Part shown: one piece after another, positions 6,203 through 14,936 of the stretch
Layout: each line of letters begins with the position of its first letter
Position numbering within the stretch: position 1 is the stretch's first letter
Assembly: GCA_002337925.1 (NCBI GenBank)
Contig: DDHB01000091.1
Span: 1-17,121 of the forward strand
From: Sporomusaceae bacterium UBA1887
GTDB lineage: Bacteria; Bacillota; Negativicutes; Sporomusales; DSM-15969
Direction: 5' to 3'
Length of the DNA: 17,121 bases
Notes under the pieces: generated by a model
Told to the model about the DNA's origin: nothing
Database searches by the model: none
The model's input: the letters and a program-made list of their open reading frames with translations, nothing else
Made by a program: the position numbers and the translations under genes

Positions 6203-9064
6203 TTATTTCTTCTCCAGACTACAGCGATCAACCAAATATGCAATTGATTGATAACTGATACCACTATGATCGGCTAAGCCGATTTCACAGGTGCGGCTAT
6301 TGGAATAACCGCAATTGCACTCTGGCGGCAGCGTTTCTTTTAAATGTTCTAATGCTGATTCATTCAGTTCAGGCACATAAAAGCCCTTATCTCCGGCAAA
6401 GCCGCAGCACTTCACCTTTTCCGGCATAATCACTTTCGAAGCACATGCTTCGGCAATAACCCTGAATTTATCGGTAAGACCCATTTTAATGGAACTGCAG
6501 GTAACATGCACTGCCACTGTGTCCGGTACTTTTACAACCTCTACCCTGTTAAGTAAATGGTCGTGAATGAATTCAACTGTTTCCAGTATCTTAAGTGGAC
6601 TGGTTTTCATTACCCGTTTCATGCGATACACACAGGGACTTGTATCACATACTACCGGATATTCACCATTGTTACTGCAAGCAAGCAAGGCCTTCTCTAA
6701 CTGGGAACTCATTTCATCTGCTGCCTCAAAGTATCCCTTACTTTCAAAAGGCATCCCACAGCAAAGTTTTTCCATATCAGGAGGTAATATTACTTCATAG
6801 CCGGCTTTCGCAAATAACGCCATCATAACCTGATGTAAGGGCCGCTGATCGTTATCATCTTTAGCAGGCCCCATCGTACGGCTCACGCAGCTGGGGAAAT
6901 AAACTAATTTTTGCTTACCCTTGTCAGGAACAAAAGATGCCTGAGGCTTTGATCCAGCTTTAGGCAGCCATTTGGACCATTTAGGCACTTTCCGAGTAAC
7001 AGAACGGGCTTTACCTGCCAAGCCGCCAATCATGCACGTCCCCATTGCAACATGTGCTAAATGAGCACCTGCCAGGCCGAGTTTAGCTAAAGAGGTAACA
7101 CCACTAAAGTTGCGTGCCATAAATAGGGCTATATTGCGTCCTCTCGCAGTAACTTTGGTTGAACGCAAATATTTAGTAAAGCTGCCTGTATTAATGGCTA
7201 AAGGACAGGTAGTTTCACATAAACCATCGGCGGCACAAGTTTCTTCACCAAAGTATGCATAATCATGCTCCAATTGCCGCTGCCGGTCGTAATCTTCTCC
7301 CGATTCTTGCAATCGGGCTATCTCACGCTGAATAACAATACGCTGCCGCGGACTGCTGGTTAAATTACGCGACGGACAGTTTACCTCACAGAAGCCACAC
7401 TCCATACATTTATCAACAATTTCATGAACAGGCGGCATATACTTAAGGTTTTCCAAGTAGACTGCCGGGTTTTGAGTGATAACTACGTCGGGATTAAGCA
7501 AATTATCCGGATCAAAGGCTTCCTTCAATTGCTTCATATAATTATATGCCCTTTGACCCCACTCGAGTTCTACAAAGGGCGCCATGTTACGTCCCGTTCC
7601 ATGTTCGGCTTTCAGTGACCCGTCAAAGCGTTCGACCACCATCCGGCATACTTCATTAATAAAATCCTGATAGCGTCTGCTATCATCCGTTGTATCAAAA
7701 TTTTGCGTAAAAACGAAATGCACATTGCCATCAAGTGCATGACCATAAATGACTCCATCTTCATAGCCATAACGGTTCATACATTCCCTGAGTGCAAGTA
7801 CCGCTTCTGCCAAATGCTCTTTCGGAAAAGCCACATCCTCAATAATAACCGAGGTTCCCTGTCTGCGGATACCGCCTACTGCCGGAAATATACCTGCCCG
7901 GATTTTCCATAACAACTCATATTCAGCCTTCACATCCGTAAACTCAATCGGGAACAGTACGGGAATTCCCGCCAAATCTTGAATGATTGCTTGTATATTT
8001 TCCTTAAGAGTTGCCTGATCAAGTGCCCTGGTTTCAATCAGCAGTGCTGTTGCCTGCTCGTCAAGCTCCTTTAGGTAATCTGGCATACCTGCATTTCCTT
8101 CTACCGAGCGCAAAGAAGTACGGTCAAGTAATTCTGCAGCTGCTACCAATGGCCGGTCAAGCCTCATGACGGCAATGCAAGCCTGCTTTAGGTCAGGGAA
8201 CATAATTAAGGCCGATGCTTTATAAGGATGCTCAAATACCGTATGGTAAGTGACAGATGTAATAAAGCCCAAAGTCCCTTCTGAACCAATCATCAAATGC
8301 TTCAGTATATCAATAGGGCTGTGATAATCAACAAATGCGTTTAAACTGTAACCGGTAGTATTTTTTATTTTAAACTTGTGTGCAATCAGTTCACTCAGCT
8401 CTGTATCACTATTGATTTCATCATGAATTCGCTGCAGTTCCCCGATCAAGTGGGGATGGGTATCAGTGAACCGCTGACAGGAATCACGATCAGCTGTATC
8501 AAGTTCGCTGCCATCGGCAAAAATAAGGTTCATATGCGCAATTGTTTTGTAGCTGTTGTCTGCAGTACCACAGCACATACCACTAGCATTATTCGCCGCA
8601 ATACCACCAATCATGGCATGATTGATTGAAGCAGGATCGGGGCCTATTTTGCGGGAATAACTCTTTAAGTACTGATTAGCCTGAGCACCGATAATACCCG
8701 GCTCAAGGGTAATCGTTTCTCCATTGTCGCATATGCTGTAGCGGCTCCAGCCACCAGCCAGCACAAGAAGTACTGAACCGCTGAGAGCCTGCCCGGAAAG
8801 ACTAGTCCCGGCTGCCCGGAATGTGACTGCAATCTTTAGTCTGTCGCAAATTTTTAAGATCTTCGTCACTTCTTCTGCTGTTCGCACTTTTACTACGATT
8901 TTAGGAGTTATACGGTACAAGCTGGCATCTACGCCATATGCCAGCGTACGAATTGGGTCGGCAAACATACGCTTAGACGGAATAAACTGAGCGGTCTCCA
9001 AATAAAACTGGCGATATTTTTCCGGAAGATCTCTGACTGCACTCCCTAATGATCCCTTGTCCAT
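6203..9064 (-). CDS. FAD-linked, Fe-S-containing 2-hydroxyacid dehydrogenase (Dld-II/YdiJ type)
   Basis: Large flavin and iron-sulfur oxidoreductase (953 residues) that fuses GlcD-like and GlcF/GlpC-like parts. The N-terminal PCMH FAD domain spans about 37-270, with RAAGTSLSGQA and the glycine-rich IGGIAANNASG. The FAD-oxidase C-domain reaches about 526, with YGHALDGNVH and KAEHGTGRN. A first 4Fe-4S motif uses C553, C556, C559 and C563. A second, CAADGLCETTC (610-620), has three cysteines with Asp near the usual fourth position; I believe this is normal in the subfamily. Two CCG (cysteine-rich) domains follow, around 768 and 886. Relatives oxidise D-lactate or D-2-hydroxyglutarate and pass electrons to the respiratory chain. 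The exact substrate is not readable. I chose ATG 9064 because GGTGAG lies just upstream. A GTG at 9076 would add four residues. No electron-transfer flavoprotein or permease gene is adjacent. Confidence 0.88.
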   Translation of the reverse strand: MDKGSLGSAVRDLPEKYRQFYLETAQFIPSKRMFADPIRTLAYGVDASLYRITPKIVVKVRTAEEVTKILKICDRLKIAVTFRAAGTSLSGQALSGSVLLVLAGGWSRYSICDNGETITLEPGIIGAQANQYLKSYSRKIGPDPASINHAMIGGIAANNASGMCCGTADNSYKTIAHMNLIFADGSELDTADRDSCQRFTDTHPHLIGELQRIHDEINSDTELSELIAHKFKIKNTTGYSLNAFVDYHSPIDILKHLMIGSEGTLGFITSVTYHTVFEHPYKASALIMFPDLKQACIAVMRLDRPLVAAAELLDRTSLRSVEGNAGMPDYLKELDEQATALLIETRALDQATLKENIQAIIQDLAGIPVLFPIEFTDVKAEYELLWKIRAGIFPAVGGIRRQGTSVIIEDVAFPKEHLAEAVLALRECMNRYGYEDGVIYGHALDGNVHFVFTQNFDTTDDSRRYQDFINEVCRMVVERFDGSLKAEHGTGRNMAPFVELEWGQRAYNYMKQLKEAFDPDNLLNPDVVITQNPAVYLENLKYMPPVHEIVDKCMECGFCEVNCPSRNLTSSPRQRIVIQREIARLQESGEDYDRQRQLEHDYAYFGEETCAADGLCETTCPLAINTGSFTKYLRSTKVTARGRNIALFMARNFSGVTSLAKLGLAGAHLAHVAMGTCMIGGLAGKARSVTRKVPKWSKWLPKAGSKPQASFVPDKGKQKLVYFPSCVSRTMGPAKDDNDQRPLHQVMMALFAKAGYEVILPPDMEKLCCGMPFESKGYFEAADEMSSQLEKALLACSNNGEYPVVCDTSPCVYRMKRVMKTSPLKILETVEFIHDHLLNRVEVVKVPDTVAVHVTCSSIKMGLTDKFRVIAEACASKVIMPEKVKCCGFAGDKGFYVPELNESALEHLKETLPPECNCGYSNSRTCEIGLADHSGISYQSIAYLVDRCSLEKK

Positions 9065-9120
9065 TATCTCACCCACCCATACGCAATTCGTTTCTTCCTA
9101 ACTATTATTATGAATAAAGG

Positions 9121-9285
9121 CTAGTGCTTTGACCGAGTTGTGAATTAGAATTAGACAGTGTAGATTTTTTTGCAATGCAAGGCGGAGGAGTCCGCGCATA
9201 TCGGGAATATGTAAGGCGACGACAACGCAGCAGTGCGAAAAAATCTACGCTGGCTAAGCTAAGATTTAACTTGGTCAAGCACTAG
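9121..9285. repeat. 165-bp palindromic MITE-like element
   Basis: The ends are near-perfect inverted copies: CTAGTGCTTTGACC (9121-9134) and GGTCAAGCACTAG (9273-9285), differing by one T. The symmetry continues inward with mismatches to GTAGATTTTTTTGCA (9160-9174) against TGCGAAAAAATCTAC (9234-9248), giving arms of roughly 52 nt around a GC-richer centre. The RNA or single strand would fold into one long cruciform. There is no transposase inside. The size, terminal repeats and intergenic position between two promoters fit a non-autonomous mobile element. A 36-codon frame at 9175-9285 ends exactly on the terminal TAG and is probably accidental. Confidence 0.7.
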
Positions 9286-9359
9286 CTACTTTCGGTAGTC
9301 ATGTAAGAAAAACCTGCTATTTTTCCGATTAATCAGAACATTCCTTTTGTTTTTTTACC

Positions 9360-9389
9360 TTGCTCTTTGCTGCGGCCTTTTGTTATAAT
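9360..9389 (+). promoter_or_regulatory. promoter of the pseudouridine synthase gene
   Basis: A perfect TATAAT at 9384-9389 is preceded at 18 nt by a weak -35, TTGCTC (9360-9365). The start codon at 9439 is about 50 nt downstream, with an AAGAAGGG ribosome binding site. Confidence 0.55.
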
Positions 9390-9438
9390 AAAATCATTTT
9401 ATTATCTCCTTACTATTGACCAAGAAAGAAGGGCTTCC

Positions 9439-10344
9439 ATGCGATCATTTGCTTCTTATAAAGTTGCACAAGAACATAGCGGATTAACTATGGAGATTTA
9501 CCTCAAACAAATTCTGCAATACTCAGGTAGAAAGATTCAAAAATTAACGCGTCAAAAAGGAATTTTTCTTAATGGCAAACAAGTTTTCCTTCAGAAAAAG
9601 ATTAAAACTGATGACACTATACGAATTCTCGTTCCTGAAGACGCCTCCTATGGTGTTCAGCCTGAGCAGGGCAATATTGAAATACTGTATGAAGATGAGT
9701 ATGTACTGGTATTAAATAAGCCCCCTCGTCAGCTTGTTCACCCAACAGGACAAACTTCCTCGGGAACACTGGCCAATTATTTAGCTTTTCATCTTGAAAA
9801 GCAAGGCATCATCAGCACAATCCGGGCCATTCACCGCTTAGACAGGGAAACCTCGGGCTGTGTATTATTTGCCAAAGATGGACGGAGCCAGTTTATTTTG
9901 GAACAACAACTGACTGCCAACACATTAAAGCGCTCTTATATGGCATTAGTTAAGGGTATAGCAGAGCCTTCATCAGGCACCATCGACGCTCCTATCGGCC
10001 CACACCCAAGCTTGCCTAACCGTCGTGCCATCAATACACAGGGAGAGCAGGCCATCACCCATTATCAGACGCTTGATGTCTTTTCATCTGAAGCAGTCTC
10101 ACTGCTGGAGCTTCATTTGGAAACAGGCAGAACCCATCAAATCCGCCTGCATCTGGCGCATATGGGATACCCTATCATCGGCGACGGCATGTACGGTGTG
10201 CGATCACCGCTCATCAGCCGCCAGGCCCTGCATGCCCATTCCGTAACTTTCCAGCATGTGAAGGATAATCGTGAAATCACGGTAGAAGCGCCCTTACCTG
10301 CGGATTTTCTGCAGGTTCTTACCAGATACAGAGCACTCAAATAA
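9439..10344 (+). CDS. RluA/RluD family pseudouridine synthase
   Basis: RNA-modifying enzyme (301 residues) that converts uridines in rRNA, or possibly tRNA, to pseudouridine. An N-terminal S4-like RNA-binding domain spans about residues 15-65. The catalytic core has HRLDRETSG (132-140) with nucleophile D135, plus the conserved TGRTHQIRLHLAHMGYPIIGD stretch (from 229). I chose ATG 9439 because AAGAAGGG lies about 5 nt upstream. An in-frame extension back to 9367 overlaps the promoter -35/-10 region and is rejected. It is monocistronic, with its own promoter and terminator. The length and S4 domain fit the RluC/RluD/YjbO-type branch. The target uridine cannot be named from sequence alone. Confidence 0.92.
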   Translation: MRSFASYKVAQEHSGLTMEIYLKQILQYSGRKIQKLTRQKGIFLNGKQVFLQKKIKTDDTIRILVPEDASYGVQPEQGNIEILYEDEYVLVLNKPPRQLVHPTGQTSSGTLANYLAFHLEKQGIISTIRAIHRLDRETSGCVLFAKDGRSQFILEQQLTANTLKRSYMALVKGIAEPSSGTIDAPIGPHPSLPNRRAINTQGEQAITHYQTLDVFSSEAVSLLELHLETGRTHQIRLHLAHMGYPIIGDGMYGVRSPLISRQALHAHSVTFQHVKDNREITVEAPLPADFLQVLTRYRALK

Positions 10345-10379
10345 GGAAAGCGGCTTATCGCCGCTTTCCTTATTTTTTG
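10343..10379 (+). terminator. intrinsic terminator after the pseudouridine synthase
   Basis: A 12-bp stem, AAGGAAAGCGGC / GCCGCTTTCCTT with loop TTATC, is followed by ATTTTTT. It overlaps the stop codon. It also faces the end of the convergent regulator gene (10401) and may serve both strands. Confidence 0.9.
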
Positions 10380-10400
10380 TTCATAGAGTTTTGCTTAAAT

Positions 10401-11060
10401 TTATAATTCGGCAGATAATAAGCCGTTCTGCAGCGCATATTTGACGAGTTCGGTTTTTTCCGTATACCCCAGCTTTTCCATCATTCTGGTCTTGTGCGTA
10501 TCCACCGTTTTGACGCTAATGCAAAGCAGCTGTGCAATTTGGCTCATAGAATACCCTCTTGTCATATACTTGAGAATCTCTCTCTCACGAACACTTAAAA
10601 TTGTATAGGGGTCATTTTCCTGGACTTTGTGTACAGTAGTTAATAAAGAATTTAGGAGCGCCTGCGCTTTTTGAGGGCTCAAATAGCGCTGCCCTTTTGC
10701 GATTGTCCGAACCGCCTCAAATAGCTCGGTATCTACAGCATTTTTTTCTACATATCCCAGAGCACCGGACTGCATGGCCTCTCTTAAATAATCTTCATTT
10801 TCGTACATGGTTAGCACTAAAATCTTAATACAAATTCCCCGGCTTTTTATTTCTTTTATGCATTCCAGACCACTCATCATAGGCATAGACAGATCAATAA
10901 TCAGCACATCTGCCACTGTTTTATCAAGCAGGGCTAATACCTGCAATCCATCTGCGGCCTCTCCTATAACAAGCAAATCAGACTCATTATTTAACAACAG
11001 CTTCAAGCCTGTTCTAAGTACTGAATGATCATCTGCAAGGATAATTTTTATTTTTGACAT
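10401..11060 (-). CDS. NarL/LuxR-type response regulator
   Basis: Cytosolic DNA-binding regulator of 219 residues. The receiver domain (1-120) has acidic pocket D10/D11, phospho-acceptor D56 in LIIDLSMP, switch T84 and K106. A LuxR-type helix-turn-helix spans about 154-212: LSVREREIL, then SMSQIAQLLCISVKTVDTHK. The start ATG follows GGTGATGGA. Only 4 nt separate it from the end of the upstream histidine kinase, so the two are a cognate pair and translationally coupled. It is the last gene of a three-gene unit with a PhnD-like lipoprotein. Targets are unknown; no obvious regulated structural gene lies nearby. Confidence 0.93.
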   Translation of the reverse strand: MSKIKIILADDHSVLRTGLKLLLNNESDLLVIGEAADGLQVLALLDKTVADVLIIDLSMPMMSGLECIKEIKSRGICIKILVLTMYENEDYLREAMQSGALGYVEKNAVDTELFEAVRTIAKGQRYLSPQKAQALLNSLLTTVHKVQENDPYTILSVREREILKYMTRGYSMSQIAQLLCISVKTVDTHKTRMMEKLGYTEKTELVKYALQNGLLSAEL

Positions 11061-11064
11061 TCCA

Positions 11065-12501
11065 TCACCCCAGTTTTTTCGGCAACGTTACATATACCGT
11101 CGTTCCCACTCCGTACAAGGATTCGAGTTTCATTGTTCCGCCCAATAATTCAGCTCGCTCACTCATACCATATATGCCTAAATTATTCTTTTGCCGCTTT
11201 GCTTCCCGTTCATCCATATTGTCGATTCCAACACCATCATCTCTGATAATTAAACTAATGTGTTTACTGGAATCAAACAATGAAATATATACATTTTCAG
11301 CTGCCGCATGTTTTGCTATATTTGTTAGACTTTCCTGCAATATCCGATATAAGGCCAACGATATTTCCGAACCTAGTTCTGCCTTATCTTCAGGTAATGT
11401 GATATGAACATTGATACCTTGCTGTTCACTGAAAGTCTTACTATATTTGCTCATTGCCGCTGCTAAGCCAAGATCATCAAGCACCGGCGGCCTAAGATCA
11501 ACTGCTATTTTGCGCAGGCTGCCTAATGCATGTATCGCAACATCCCGGGCTTTTTGCAATAGCTCCTTTTGCCCTTCATCGGCTAGTTTTGAAAATAATA
11601 GTTTCATATACGCTAATAATGAGGCTAATAGCTGCCCTGTTTCATCATGAAGCTCCCGCGATAAATGCTTGCGTTCATCTTCTTGTATAACAAATAGTTT
11701 TCTAATCAACTCCGCTCGCATCGCTTCTTTTATTTTAAGTTCTTCTAGTAAGCGATCATTTTCAATTTGCTTTTCCTGGAGTTTTTTAGCCATATCATTA
11801 AATACAACTGATAATTTACCAACTTCATCCTGACTAACCGATACAGTCTGTACTGCAAAATTGCCATGTCCTATTTGTTCTGCCGCTTGCGTTAATCCGC
11901 GAAGCGGACGCACGATAACAAATGCCATATAAGTAGCGCCAATAGCCGACAATACAGACAAAAGCAAAATAGCAACCATAAAGTCATTGACTCTTCTATC
12001 CAGTACTTGCTCTGTTTGTCTTTCTGATAAGCCGACCCGAATATAACCAATATCGCCATTTTCTACAGGATGTATCACTTCTCGAATAAGGCCTTCGTTA
12101 CTGTCGTATTTGGCAACATGATATTTGGCAGCCCCAATTGAAGCGCTATTCGCGGTCTTTATTAGCATCGCCGGAAGCCCCTGCGGAAACTGATCATCAA
12201 AGGTGTGAGCTAAAATTCGCCCGGCTGAGTCAGCAACAATAATATAGCGAACATCATCAGAATTTTGCTTTGTCTTATTAATACGGTCTGACAATGCATA
12301 CCTGTCATCTAGTAATATATCATTGCTGCTCAATACCCCAAGATAGGAAGCCAGTTCTGCCCCTCGCTTTTCCATCTGATCTTCAATAAGATTTGATGCG
12401 GTTTGAATCATAACCGCTCCCATAATCAGATTGAGTACTAACATGCCAATAATAATTGCATTAAATTTATAATAGATGCTTAAATGACGAAACCACTTCA
12501 T
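11065..12501 (-). CDS. membrane sensor histidine kinase (Cache-like sensor, HAMP, HisKA_3)
   Basis: Sensor kinase of 478 residues. TM1 is at about 14-33 and TM2 at about 174-197. They bracket an external domain of some 140 residues with a Cache-like segment, VRYIIVADSAGRILAHTF (84-101). HAMP follows TM2 (about 197-250), then a short coiled coil. The HisKA_3 dimerisation helix carries H285 in SRELHDETGQ. The ATPase has an N-box (ESLTNIAKHA, about 380-389) and G-boxes at DDGVGID (421-427) and LGIYGMSERAELLGG. This NarX/DegS-type core matches the downstream NarL-type regulator. The start codon overlaps the stop of the upstream PhnD-like gene in ATGA, so the binding protein and kinase are made together. 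The ligand is unknown. The binding protein may present it to the external domain. Confidence 0.93.
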   Translation of the reverse strand: MKWFRHLSIYYKFNAIIIGMLVLNLIMGAVMIQTASNLIEDQMEKRGAELASYLGVLSSNDILLDDRYALSDRINKTKQNSDDVRYIIVADSAGRILAHTFDDQFPQGLPAMLIKTANSASIGAAKYHVAKYDSNEGLIREVIHPVENGDIGYIRVGLSERQTEQVLDRRVNDFMVAILLLSVLSAIGATYMAFVIVRPLRGLTQAAEQIGHGNFAVQTVSVSQDEVGKLSVVFNDMAKKLQEKQIENDRLLEELKIKEAMRAELIRKLFVIQEDERKHLSRELHDETGQLLASLLAYMKLLFSKLADEGQKELLQKARDVAIHALGSLRKIAVDLRPPVLDDLGLAAAMSKYSKTFSEQQGINVHITLPEDKAELGSEISLALYRILQESLTNIAKHAAAENVYISLFDSSKHISLIIRDDGVGIDNMDEREAKRQKNNLGIYGMSERAELLGGTMKLESLYGVGTTVYVTLPKKLG

Positions 12502-13436
12502 AAGGTTACACCTGAGCGATCATATAATTTTTGTAAAGGCTCATATAGTGCAGGCGAAGGATTTACAAAGCGATGGATGATCAATTTCTTCAACGCAGTA
12601 TTAGTTGCCGCATCCTCATGCATACGCAAAAAAATATGACGTAACTGCTCTTTTAATTCCGGATTCATTTGTTTCTTTATTGCAATAGGCCCAGTAGGCG
12701 CAGGTCCAATTGTAGCAATAATCCGTACCTTTTCCAACAACTCAGGATTCTTTACTCTCGCGTAATCCAATATCTGGCTGTCTAAACTCGCTCCATCTGC
12801 TACCCGATTAGCAACTGCCCATAACGATTTATCATGACTGTACGTATAAAAATATCGTTTAAAATATAGCTCGGGCAGCGTTTTCTTTTTTCTCAGATAA
12901 TCCTCAATTACCATATGCCCTGAATAGCTCAGTGGATCGGTAAAGGCAAATATTTTCCCCTGCAGGTCGCCGAGCTGGGTAAACTCACTATCCCGGTGCA
13001 CAATGATTTCGGCATTATACAGTATCGTGCCTTCATATTCAGCCATTACCAAGAGCTCAATTTCACTCATTCCCCGGTATGAGCTGTATGCACCGGTAGA
13101 CATAAAGGCAATATCTACATCACCATTAGCAAGTAAAATATTTACTTCCTCATATGTTTTTCGCTGAATGAGCACAGCCGGTCGTCCTGTCTTTTGTGAC
13201 ACATGCGCGGCAATCTGCCGGTAATAATTAATGGTTTCATGCGGCGACAAAACGGTAGCCAGTGCAATTAAAATCGGACGCTGGGTAATCTCTTCCTCTG
13301 CTGCAACTGTCGGAAGAGGTACCGGTTGCTCGAAATTAATGTACGAGGATGCACTTTTAGTGTAACAGCCAGTTAGTAATAAAACCGTTACCAGCATACT
13401 ACCCAACGCGATAAATTCTTTCCAGCGCACCTTCAC
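12498..13436 (-). CDS. PhnD-like substrate-binding lipoprotein of a sensor module
   Basis: Exported lipoprotein of 312 residues. The signal peptide ends in lipobox LTGC with C24 as the lipidated residue. The mature part is a type II periplasmic-binding fold of the PhnD family (phosphate/phosphite/phosphonate binding). Family signatures are SPHETINYYRQIAAHVSQ (64-81), DIAFMSTGAYSSY (108-120), FTDPLSYSGHM (165-175) and SHDKSLWAVANRVADGASLDS (200-220). No ABC permease or ATPase is adjacent. Instead the stop overlaps the kinase start by 4 nt, so it is most likely a ligand-sensing accessory, as AioX and ArxX are for their kinases. The start is GTG 13436 with AGGAGGGAG upstream at a rather long spacing. 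The ligand could be an oxyanion, but this is inferred from the family only. Confidence 0.85.
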   Translation of the reverse strand: MKVRWKEFIALGSMLVTVLLLTGCYTKSASSYINFEQPVPLPTVAAEEEITQRPILIALATVLSPHETINYYRQIAAHVSQKTGRPAVLIQRKTYEEVNILLANGDVDIAFMSTGAYSSYRGMSEIELLVMAEYEGTILYNAEIIVHRDSEFTQLGDLQGKIFAFTDPLSYSGHMVIEDYLRKKKTLPELYFKRYFYTYSHDKSLWAVANRVADGASLDSQILDYARVKNPELLEKVRIIATIGPAPTGPIAIKKQMNPELKEQLRHIFLRMHEDAATNTALKKLIIHRFVNPSPALYEPLQKLYDRSGVTL

Positions 13437-13522
13437 TACTATCGTCTCCCTCCTTTGCTTGACAGAAAAATTACTATATACTATATCATTTGAGCCGAAC
13501 TCCTCTACCGTTCATACAAAAG

Positions 13523-13572
13523 AAAGTCCAATTACGCTCTGCAATTTTCACCCACAGCTGTAATTGGACTTT
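13523..13572 (-). terminator. 13-bp hairpin downstream of the OmpR/HisKA operon, possible terminator
   Basis: AAAGTCCAATTAC (13523-13535) is perfectly complementary to 13560-13572, with a 24-nt loop. On the minus strand the stem is followed by CTTTTG, a weak T-tract. It lies about 90 nt after the kinase stop and upstream of the PhnD-like gene's promoter region, which suits a boundary between the two signalling operons. The wide loop is unusual for an intrinsic terminator. No convincing promoter was found for the PhnD-like gene in 13437-13522. Confidence 0.45.
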
Positions 13573-13662
13573 AGTTTCTCTCGTCCGTACGTATTAAATT
13601 GGCAGACTATTCATTAACTATTCGTACCTCTTGTGTAAAATTCCTTTTTTATATTGAGTATT

Positions 13663-14934
13663 TTATCGTTCCTTTCGGGCCTTTGCCAAAGGAATAGTTA
13701 CTTGAAATGTCGTACCCTTACCAGGGCTTTCTACACTAATCTTACCTCCGTGCTTTTCAACAATCCACTTCGCAATTGCTAAGCCGAGGCCTGTTCCGCC
13801 CTTATCACGTGAACGCGCCTTATCACCACGGAAAAAACGGTCAAATATGTGAGGTATATGTTCAGCTGCTATACCGCATCCGGAGTCTTGCACAACCACT
13901 AGTGCATACTTATCATCATGGTCACAAGAAAGAAAAATCTGCCCGCCTTCTGGCGTGTACTTAAATGCATTATCAAGTAAAATAACGATCAGCTGATGCA
14001 ACCTCTCTTTGTCTGCAACCAACTCAATACCTTTTTTAACTTGAATAGTGAGGGAAACCTTATTAATTTCTTCCAATGGTTTAAAATGCTCGGCAACAGC
14101 TTCAACCACTTCACTAAAGTCGAGTGGAGCCAATTGTAATTCAGCTTTGTCCGCATCTGACCTCGCTAATGTAAGCAGACTGGAAATAAGTTTAGTCATG
14201 CGTGAAGATTCCTTCATGATTGTAGTAATCCGATGACTTTGTTCTTCAATTGTCTGCTGCGGATGTCTTAGCATCAACTCTGCATTACTATGAATTCCGG
14301 TAATCGGTGAGCGCAGTTCATGAGAAGCATCAGCAACAAATTGCTGCTGTTTTTCCCAGGCTGCCTGAATAGGAATCATTGCACGTCTGGCCAGAAAGTA
14401 ACTTGCCACAATAATACTAACCATACCGATAATTAAACCGCCAACAATAATCCATAACAAGTTATTAAGCAGCCCCACTTCAGGATCAACAATACTGACG
14501 GCAATGACCTCTCGGATAACAAACTCGTCATTATACAGCTTATTTTCATACCGGTATGGTACCGTTACAATACGGTACACATGATTTTCATACTCTCTAA
14601 TCTCGGGTTCTTCCACATTGGTATTAGTTCTTGCAACAATTTCTGCAAGATAATTATTTTCTTCAATACGAAAGGGGGAAATATTAACAATATTTCCGTC
14701 TGTGCTGCGCATCAATAAGAAAATACGCGGATCAAACAGTGGGCGAGGGCGCGGAAATTGAACACGGCCATTGACAAATTGAAAAGAACTAGCCTGTAAC
14801 CGCATCGCCTCATCAATTTTATCGAATAAACCATACGAAATATAGCCATAAAAAATAGATGTAAAGATGATAAATATTAACAAAAAAACTAAAGAAATCA
14901 ACGCTGTCAATTTACGGAGCGTACTTGTGAACAT
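13663..14934 (-). CDS. sensor histidine kinase (HisKA class)
   Basis: Classical membrane kinase of 423 residues. TM1 is at about 10-32 and TM2 at about 158-182. The external domain between them (about 125 residues) starts with an arginine/proline-rich patch, PRPRP (61-65). No clear HAMP motif is visible after TM2. The HisKA helix has H205 in ADASHELRSP. The ATPase shows N-box DNAFKYTPEG (331-340) with N332, G1 DSGCGI (350-355), F-box IFDRFFRG and G2 GGTGLGL (379-385). It lies 2 nt after its response regulator. Kinases of this build often sense cell-envelope stress or peptides, but nothing here fixes the signal. Confidence 0.92.
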   Translation of the reverse strand: MFTSTLRKLTALISLVFLLIFIIFTSIFYGYISYGLFDKIDEAMRLQASSFQFVNGRVQFPRPRPLFDPRIFLLMRSTDGNIVNISPFRIEENNYLAEIVARTNTNVEEPEIREYENHVYRIVTVPYRYENKLYNDEFVIREVIAVSIVDPEVGLLNNLLWIIVGGLIIGMVSIIVASYFLARRAMIPIQAAWEKQQQFVADASHELRSPITGIHSNAELMLRHPQQTIEEQSHRITTIMKESSRMTKLISSLLTLARSDADKAELQLAPLDFSEVVEAVAEHFKPLEEINKVSLTIQVKKGIELVADKERLHQLIVILLDNAFKYTPEGGQIFLSCDHDDKYALVVVQDSGCGIAAEHIPHIFDRFFRGDKARSRDKGGTGLGLAIAKWIVEKHGGKISVESPGKGTTFQVTIPLAKARKER

Positions 14935-14936
14935 GC

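Noticed and set aside
9175..9285. 36-codon frame inside the palindromic element
   Set aside because: Its stop is the terminal TAG of the repeat and its Arg/Lys-rich content follows from the repeat DNA. The upstream bases are the T-rich arm, with no ribosome binding site.
9367..9438. N-terminal extension of the pseudouridine synthase
   Set aside because: It overlaps the TATAAT promoter element. ATG 9439 has the ribosome binding site and gives the usual family N-terminus.
12498..13436. Phosphonate uptake system
   Set aside because: No PhnC ATPase or PhnE permease is adjacent, and the gene is translationally coupled to a histidine kinase instead.
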